Source: Roseivirga sp. UBA6061
Lineage (GTDB): Bacteria > Bacteroidota > Bacteroidia > Cytophagales > Cyclobacteriaceae
Reading direction: 5' to 3'
Assembly: GCA_002427745.1 (NCBI GenBank)
Contig: DIYF01000067.1
Coordinates: 1-11,022 of the forward strand
Length of the DNA stretch: 11,022 nucleotides
Part shown: in pieces, positions 6,846 to 11,022 of the stretch
Layout of the letters: the number at the start of each line of letters is the position of its first letter
How positions within the stretch are numbered: position 1 is the stretch's first letter
Program-made: the position numbers and the translations under genes
Notes under the pieces: generated by a model
What the model saw: only the letters and a program-made list of their open reading frames with translations
Told to the model about the DNA's origin: nothing
Databases searched by the model: none

Positions 6846-7442
6846 ATGAAGTATTGTTCAACACTATCTCTCGCTTGCCTGATGATTATATGTCTCAGCT
6901 GCGGGAACAACAAACAGCAATCCCAAAATTCAGATACGGTATCGGAGAGAGAACCAACAGACAATGAGATTCGGGAATACGGCATACTTACCTCAATAGA
7001 AGATGCCCCCTACCCAATGTTCAGCATTGATGTGGAGTTTCCTGAGCGGGAAATGAGTATGAGTTTCAGCTTCAATGTTGAAGAAAGCTCATTAGATATG
7101 GAAGCACTGATGGCCATGAAAGGTAAGTATGCCACCATGTACTATGTCATAGAAGATGACCCACAGATTGAGAGCATCGTTAAGGAGTGTGAACCTGTCT
7201 GGGGAGAAATTAACCCGGATTCAAACGGAATAAAGGAAATTTCCGGAGTGTTATCCGGTGCTTCTGCTGTCAGTGGTGATTTACCGGGCATACTCACCAT
7301 AACGACCCGGGACGGTACTGTCATGGAATTCGAGCACTTTATTGAAGATGCGGTAGTTGCTGTAAATGATGAAGAGGTAACGATCTTTTACTATGAGCAC
7401 TACATGAATAAAATTACTTATCTGAAAGCATCGGAAGATTAA
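6846..7442 (+). CDS. Secreted lipoprotein of unknown function
   Basis: The product has 198 residues. I chose the ATG at 6846 because it directly begins a lipoprotein signal peptide: MKYCS, a hydrophobic core, then LSCGNN with lipidation expected at Cys18. An ATG further up at 6792 adds 18 residues and would bury the signal, and it sits against the gltA terminator. The mature protein is acidic, with a polar linker (GNNKQQSQNSDT) and then an apparently beta-rich body. I recognise no family. It probably sits on the periplasmic or outer membrane face. No clear promoter is visible between the gltA terminator and the start. The stop codon overlaps that of the next, convergent gene by 4 bp (7439-7442). 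Confidence 0.8.
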   Translation: MKYCSTLSLACLMIICLSCGNNKQQSQNSDTVSEREPTDNEIREYGILTSIEDAPYPMFSIDVEFPEREMSMSFSFNVEESSLDMEALMAMKGKYATMYYVIEDDPQIESIVKECEPVWGEINPDSNGIKEISGVLSGASAVSGDLPGILTITTRDGTVMEFEHFIEDAVVAVNDEEVTIFYYEHYMNKITYLKASED

Positions 7443-7846
7443 TCCCTGGCTTTCCTTTTGGCCTTTCGCCTCTTCTGCTGTTCCCACTGGTTCCAGATAT
7501 AACTCTCTTCGATTTCAACGTCAGGGTTCATTTTTTGGACAGCTGCCATGAGTGCTTTCACACTTCCCTGCTGAAAAACGCCATCAATAAACAGGAAGCT
7601 CTTCTCTCCTGCCTCTGTATCATACCTGAGCCGCCACATCTTTCTGTTGTTTATGGCAGTACCGCTTTTCTCTATTCTCCGAACTGAAGTAAAAGGAATA
7701 GCCTTATCCTTGTAGCCATAAATTCGGTAAATATGCTCATCATCGAACTTTATCCTGCGCATCACATAAAACAGCATAGTTAGTCCCAGAAAAATCAGGC
7801 AAAACAGCAGGTTTGATTGCCGGTTTCCACTAAAAACACTGCTCAA
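7439..7846 (-). CDS. Small membrane protein with a PH-like C-terminal domain; start uncertain
   Basis: From the TTG at 7846 the product is 135 residues: a membrane helix (about 13-30, NLLFCLIFLGLTMLFYVM), then a soluble part with FDDEHIYRIYG and KDKAIPFTSVRRIEKSG. That pattern resembles the first strands of bacterial PH-like domains. The C-terminus is very basic (QQKRRKAKRKARD). The frame stays open upstream to a stop at 7943-7945, and those codons add a second good helix (TWVRYIWGFLALLF), so the true protein is probably longer, up to 167 residues. No ATG, GTG or TTG is available in that extension, so either a rare start such as ATT or ATA is used or the 5' end is damaged. The function is unknown. 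Confidence 0.65.
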   Translation of the reverse strand: MSSVFSGNRQSNLLFCLIFLGLTMLFYVMRRIKFDDEHIYRIYGYKDKAIPFTSVRRIEKSGTAINNRKMWRLRYDTEAGEKSFLFIDGVFQQGSVKALMAAVQKMNPDVEIEESYIWNQWEQQKRRKAKRKARD

Positions 7847-8079
7847 AAATAGAAGGGCCAGAAAGCCCCAGATATACCGGACCCAGGTAATGCCATTCGA
7901 TATAGTAGTGCGCTTAGACAGAGAACCTTGTTGCGTGACGTTTTAAGTTACGCAGATTCTGCCAATCAGCCAGCTACTCCCCTTGTTCACAATGATCTGA
8001 CGAAATATCTCACTATTCCATCACAACCTCCGAAAGGTGGCCTGTGTCAAAGAGTGCAGAACCTCTATACCCATATGCC

Positions 8080-8502
8080 ATGAAAAAGAGCCTGATACTG
8101 ACACTGTTTTTATTTTTTGGGTTGTCAAGCTGCAACGAAACGACTGAGCCATTAGATGAGCCTGCAATTTTAGGCACATGGGTACTCTCAGAGATTTTGA
8201 TTGACCCGGGAGACGGTAGTGGCACTTACCAGCCTTATGAGAGCAACAAAATGATAGAGTTTCTGAGCGATGGCACCCTCAGAGCCAATCAGAATATGTG
8301 TTATGCAGGAAACCAGGACGAGTTTACCAACATAGGGCATTATGATCTGGAGACATCTAAGCTATATGTTACCAACTGCCACTACCAGGCCTCAGAGGAA
8401 CTTGAAGTACTTACCTTCCAGATCAAGGACGACCATTTGTTCATCACTCATAACTGCATTGAGCCCTGTGGAGAAAAGTATGACAAGGTAGTAAAGGAAT
8501 AA
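8080..8502 (+). CDS. Lipocalin-like lipoprotein
   Basis: The product has 140 residues. The ATG at 8080 begins a clear lipoprotein signal peptide: MKKSLILTLFLFFGLSSC, with lipidation at Cys18. The mature part has ILGTWVLSE soon after the signal. This is the GxW motif that opens lipocalin-like domains of Bacteroidota (lipocalin_4 or META-like small beta barrels), and EFLSDGTL follows where such proteins have a second strand. Four Cys in the mature chain beyond the lipidated one (in NMCYAG, TNCHY and NCIEPCGE) could form disulfides in the periplasm. A GTG at 8044 would add 12 residues ahead of the signal and is unlikely. The ligand is unknown. Nearest genes are divergent (left) and convergent (right), so it is a single-gene unit. 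Confidence 0.8.
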   Translation: MKKSLILTLFLFFGLSSCNETTEPLDEPAILGTWVLSEILIDPGDGSGTYQPYESNKMIEFLSDGTLRANQNMCYAGNQDEFTNIGHYDLETSKLYVTNCHYQASEELEVLTFQIKDDHLFITHNCIEPCGEKYDKVVKE

Positions 8503-8556
8503 CCAGCGGCATTTTCATAAACTATGCCATGGAGCTGTTGAAGGTGTAAACACCAA

Positions 8557-8591
8557 AGAATCTCCGCTCATAATCAAATGATGGAGATTCT
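8557..8591. repeat. Inverted repeat between convergent genes, possible weak terminator
   Basis: AGAATCTCC (8557-8565) and GGAGATTCT (8583-8591) form a perfect 9-bp stem around 17 bases, and TCAT/ATGA can pair inside. It lies between the convergent lipocalin-like gene (ends 8502) and the NTF2-like gene (ends 8655), which suits a transcription end. There is no U run on either strand, so it is not a standard intrinsic terminator. Confidence 0.45.
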
Positions 8592-8654
8592 CTGAATTAA
8601 CTAAATGCAGGACTCCGAAAAAGAGGCCTTACTAATCTAACCTGTTAGCATTAG

Positions 8655-9110
8655 TTACTTTGTCGGTATATCGCGGTTATAGATATCCACGATGAGCTTA
8701 TACTCTCCGCTCGTTTGTCTTTCCCAAATATTGACATATTTAAACTTCTGGACTGACTCTTGTCCGTTATAGCTGATTTTGGAAAACCCGGAGCCAGTTT
8801 CATAAATTCTATCTTTGCTCCCTCCGACTTTCGAAGTAGTCAATTCAAAATCGACCACATCTACCTGGAATGTTAATTCCCAGACCTTCCTTATTTCCGT
8901 GAGCCCGCTATAAATTCGTCCCTGGTCCGGTAAGTACTGAGAGCTCTCGGAATACATATCTACCAGAGCATCGATCTCTTCAGCAACAACGAGCTTTTCC
9001 ATTTTAGCCCCCAGCCCTTCTACTATCTGTAAAAGCTCCGGATCGTTTTCCTGTGCTTTTAATACGAGGCCATGCAGTACCATAAGGGCGATTATTAAAA
9101 TTCTCTTCAT
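8655..9110 (-). CDS. Secreted NTF2-like (SnoaL/DUF4440 type) protein, copy 2
   Basis: The product has 151 residues. An N-terminal signal peptide (MKRILIIALMVLHGLVLKAQ) probably cleaves after KAQ and sends it to the periplasm. The rest has the NTF2-like cone fold pattern: a long helix, then VDMYSESSQYLPDQG, then IRKVWELTFQVD, and a closing strand pair KYVNIWERQ and YKLIVDIYN. It is a clear paralogue of the gene just upstream. Both share YLP, the EI(R/K)K.W..TF block and the N(I/V)W.RQ..G.YK ending. Members of this superfamily are enzymes or small-ligand binders, and the activity cannot be told here. It starts 14 bases after the upstream paralogue ends, so the two are one operon. Confidence 0.85.
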   Translation of the reverse strand: MKRILIIALMVLHGLVLKAQENDPELLQIVEGLGAKMEKLVVAEEIDALVDMYSESSQYLPDQGRIYSGLTEIRKVWELTFQVDVVDFELTTSKVGGSKDRIYETGSGFSKISYNGQESVQKFKYVNIWERQTSGEYKLIVDIYNRDIPTK

Positions 9111-9124
9111 TCTTATTTCAATTT

Positions 9125-9598
9125 TTAATTACTGACACTTTTGGGTTGTACCCATTGATTATAGGTGGCTCTGAAAATTTTATAGTTACCATCAGGCTGA
9201 CGTCTCCAAACATTCAGAAACTTGAACTCTCCCGGGGCCTGACCATTGGGAAGCTTGAAAATGGCGTGTGTGCGTCCGACTTCAAAAATGAAATCGCCAT
9301 GTGCTTCAGCTGATATGAGTTCCAGGTCAAATTTTAACAAGTCAGCTCTGAAAGTTCTGTCCCAGGCTTTTTTGATCTCGTTTTTCCCTGTCAGAATTAC
9401 ATGTTGAAACGGCAGATACACAGCATCATCCTCATACAAGTTCATTATTTTCCGGAGGTTTTTGGATGCCACAGCTTCTTCGTAAATCAGTTGCAACTGC
9501 TGAATTCTGGCCTCTACTCCGGCCTGGGAAAAGGAAGCTTCTTGTGCACTGGCTTCCACACCAATCCAACAAGCAAAGCATAAAAGGTAATACTTCAT
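9125..9598 (-). CDS. Secreted NTF2-like (SnoaL/DUF4440 type) protein, copy 1
   Basis: The product has 157 residues, with a signal peptide MKYYLLCFACWIGVEASAQ and likely cleavage after SAQ. The mature part follows the NTF2-like pattern: helix RIQQLQLIYEEAVASKN, then IMNLYEDDAVYLPF, then EIKKAWDRTFRADLLKFDL, and final strands FKFLNVWRRQ and YKIFRATYNQW. It is the first gene of a two-gene unit with its paralogue 14 bases downstream, and lies 92 bases after the end of the AraC-type regulator gene on the same strand. The regulator may control the pair, but that is inference from position. No confident promoter is visible in the 92-base gap. Confidence 0.85.
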   Translation of the reverse strand: MKYYLLCFACWIGVEASAQEASFSQAGVEARIQQLQLIYEEAVASKNLRKIMNLYEDDAVYLPFQHVILTGKNEIKKAWDRTFRADLLKFDLELISAEAHGDFIFEVGRTHAIFKLPNGQAPGEFKFLNVWRRQPDGNYKIFRATYNQWVQPKSVSN

Positions 9599-9660
9599 CG
9601 TTTTCGTTTTTTGTGCTAAGAACGAATCTCAGAGAAGTAAAAGCTCAGAAAAGAGGGCTG

Positions 9661-9687
9661 AAAAGGTCCAGAGACCAGAGGCTGGAC
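9661..9687 (-). terminator. Hairpin just after the AraC-type gene, possible terminator
   Basis: On the - strand GTCCAG and CTGGAC (positions 9687-9682 and 9671-9666) form a 6-bp stem around ten bases, followed by C and four Ts. It starts four bases after the regulator's stop. The stem is short and the U run is weak, so it may only attenuate read-through into the NTF2-like genes. Confidence 0.4.
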
Positions 9688-9690
9688 TTA

Positions 9691-10824
9691 TTAATTAGCC
9701 AGTGACATTTTTTTAGACAACAGGAACTGACGTGGGGTCACTCCTTCCTGCTTTTTAAAAATCGAGTAAAATGAAGACTTGGAAGAAAAGCCACAGTTGA
9801 GTGCTATAGCAAGCAGTGTCAGGTGCCTGTTTTCAGGGAGCACCACCTGCTGTTTGAACTCAACCACCCGACAAGTATTGATAAATGAAAAAAAGTTACT
9901 TCCCGAACACTCGTTGATTACCTGCGAAAGGACTTTTCGGTTAACGTTGAGAGCGATCGATAAGTCATCAACGGTAAGTTCAGGATTAAGATAGGGTTTT
10001 GCTGTCCTGATGTGAGACTGGAGCTTACCCCATACTTCTTGCTTTCCCTTATGGGTTAAGGAGGAAGAATGGTACTTAGGTTTGTCTGCCCTAGCCCTGT
10101 CAGGCTTATTAAAAAGTCTTGGGTATTTAATAGCAAAAACAGCAACCCCGTAGACGAGAAGGAATAAAAACACAGTGACTACAGGCCCCAACAGTCTGTT
10201 GACGAAGCTTATGCCAAATACCATATAGGCCATAAACCAAGCGCATAAAACCAAAGAGATGGCCGTGATAAGGAAAAGCAGCCACCTAAGCCACTTTATT
10301 TCAATGACTCCGCTATGGCTGGCCTCATCAACCACGGTGACTTCGTTCTCTCTGATCAGTTTATATGTCAGATAATAATAGACCATGGAGTGAACTATTT
10401 TAACTCCAACAGACCACATAAGTATCTTTATCCGTATAGAGTCCGCACCTTGCTGTATTAGTTGCTGTTTCTCTAAAGCCGGTAGGTTGTATACCATGAA
10501 GAAGGCAAGCGCTACCATGGCCAAGAAAGGTAGAAAATGATAGAACTCTCTGATAGAAAAACCACCCTGCTTTCCCAGAAGTAGCCTTGCATATAGCCAG
10601 ATAAACGGTCCACACAAAAAGGTAATCCCCTCGTTTATAGCCAGCAATGGATGAAACCTGTCTATTGCCCCCACCACGATCAGATAGTTCATACCCAAGG
10701 TAAAGGCAATACATATTAAATAGCCTCCGATGAGAAGATTGGCTTTACTTTGAGCTTTTCCTGAAAGTATAACTACTGCCAGTATTATCCCCTGAACAGC
10801 TGCAAGTGCATATATAACATCCAT
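9691..10824 (-). CDS. AraC-family regulator with a seven-helix membrane domain
   Basis: The product has 377 residues from the ATG at 10824. A TTG 13 codons upstream would add a polar stretch ahead of the first helix, so I prefer the ATG. Residues 1-240 contain about seven membrane helices, beginning MDVIYALAAVQGIILAVVIL and ending near LLVYGVAVFAI. A linker of about 35 polar residues follows. The last 100 residues are an AraC-type double helix-turn-helix: YLNPELTVDDLS, LNVNRKVLSQVIN, then LTLLAIALNCGFSSKSSF with FKKQEGVTPRQF, which is the family signature. This architecture, common in Bacteroidota, suggests a membrane sensor that binds DNA directly. The signal is unknown. The two secreted NTF2-like genes lie directly downstream and are candidate targets. 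Confidence 0.93.
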   Translation of the reverse strand: MDVIYALAAVQGIILAVVILSGKAQSKANLLIGGYLICIAFTLGMNYLIVVGAIDRFHPLLAINEGITFLCGPFIWLYARLLLGKQGGFSIREFYHFLPFLAMVALAFFMVYNLPALEKQQLIQQGADSIRIKILMWSVGVKIVHSMVYYYLTYKLIRENEVTVVDEASHSGVIEIKWLRWLLFLITAISLVLCAWFMAYMVFGISFVNRLLGPVVTVFLFLLVYGVAVFAIKYPRLFNKPDRARADKPKYHSSSLTHKGKQEVWGKLQSHIRTAKPYLNPELTVDDLSIALNVNRKVLSQVINECSGSNFFSFINTCRVVEFKQQVVLPENRHLTLLAIALNCGFSSKSSFYSIFKKQEGVTPRQFLLSKKMSLAN

Positions 10825-10860
10825 ACCTAGAGCTATACTGAGATGGGAAGTATGGGGTTT

Positions 10861-10869
10861 CAAAAACTA
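10861..10869 (-). promoter_or_regulatory. Weak candidate -7 element for the AraC-type gene
   Basis: The - strand reads TAGTTTTTG, which fits TAnnTTT but has one extra base before the G of the consensus. No TTG sits at the right distance. It lies about 36 bases before the ATG at 10824 and is downstream of the terminator at 10971-11002, so a promoter must lie somewhere in this stretch. Confidence 0.25.
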
Positions 10870-10970
10870 TGGCAGGCCTTACTCTGGTAACTGACAACTG
10901 AATGGGGTGTATTACGGCAGTCAACAGCCTTTTGCCCCATTTTGGTTTACTTCAGTTCCTTAAAGTTCAT

Positions 10971-11002
10971 AAAAAACCCCGGCCTCTCAGCCGGGGTTTT
11001 TT
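10971..11002. terminator. Strong bidirectional terminator near the right edge
   Basis: AAAAAACCCCGGC (10971-10983) and GCCGGGGTTTTTT (10990-11002) form a perfect 13-bp stem around the loop CTCTCA. A tract on one side and T tract on the other allow use on both strands. Since the AraC-type gene starts to its left on the - strand, it most likely ends a gene lying beyond the right edge. Confidence 0.92.
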
Positions 11003-11022
11003 ATTGTCTGAATACTAAAATC

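Noticed and set aside
8044..8079. GTG start for the lipocalin-like protein
   Set aside because: It would place 12 polar residues before a textbook lipoprotein signal peptide; the ATG at 8080 is better.
10400..10714. 104-codon - strand frame inside the AraC-type gene
   Set aside because: Shifted frame within the membrane domain of the regulator, with no independent signals.
1..11022. CRISPR array, tRNA, rRNA, transposase or IS ends
   Set aside because: I found no regularly spaced repeats, no clover-leaf or rRNA-like sequence, and no transposase motifs on either strand by reading.

Overview
The window looks like chromosome from a Gram-negative Bacteroidota bacterium, probably of the Cytophagales type. 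Three things point there: a lipid A gene (lpxB), start regions that are A-rich and lack Shine-Dalgarno sequences, and promoter-like elements of the Bacteroidota form (TTG, about 20 bases, TAnnTTT). No rRNA, tRNA, CRISPR array, transposase or insertion sequence is visible. Species assignment is inference.

Left part (1-1777, + strand): a probable conflict or signalling module. An open frame at 138-461 encodes what reads as a three-helix membrane protein, but it carries an in-frame TAA at 261-263. After 29 bases comes a 428-residue protein with an N-terminal SEFIR/TIR-type domain and a C-terminal GTPase-like P-loop domain. This is the part of the window most likely to hold an undescribed system. 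The TIR gene converges on lpxB, and the two stop codons overlap by 4 bp.

Middle (1774-6791): housekeeping genes. lpxB (lipid A disaccharide synthase) is on the - strand. A 417-bp divergent intergenic region holds a good promoter facing right. It drives a probable two-gene operon of a Gfo/Idh/MocA oxidoreductase and a prohibitin-like SPFH membrane protein, ended by a clear hairpin terminator. Citrate synthase (gltA) follows with its own strong terminator.

Right part (6846-11022): small envelope genes. These are a lipoprotein of unknown function, a membrane-anchored PH-like protein on the - strand whose start is unclear, and a lipocalin-like lipoprotein. Then, all on the - strand, a seven-helix membrane AraC-type regulator lies upstream of two tandem paralogous secreted NTF2-like (SnoaL/DUF4440) proteins. 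A strong bidirectional terminator at 10971-11002 separates this group from whatever lies beyond the right edge.

The lpxB, citrate synthase, Gfo/Idh/MocA, SPFH and AraC calls rest on clear family motifs. The small lipoproteins and the left-edge membrane ORF are described from sequence properties only.
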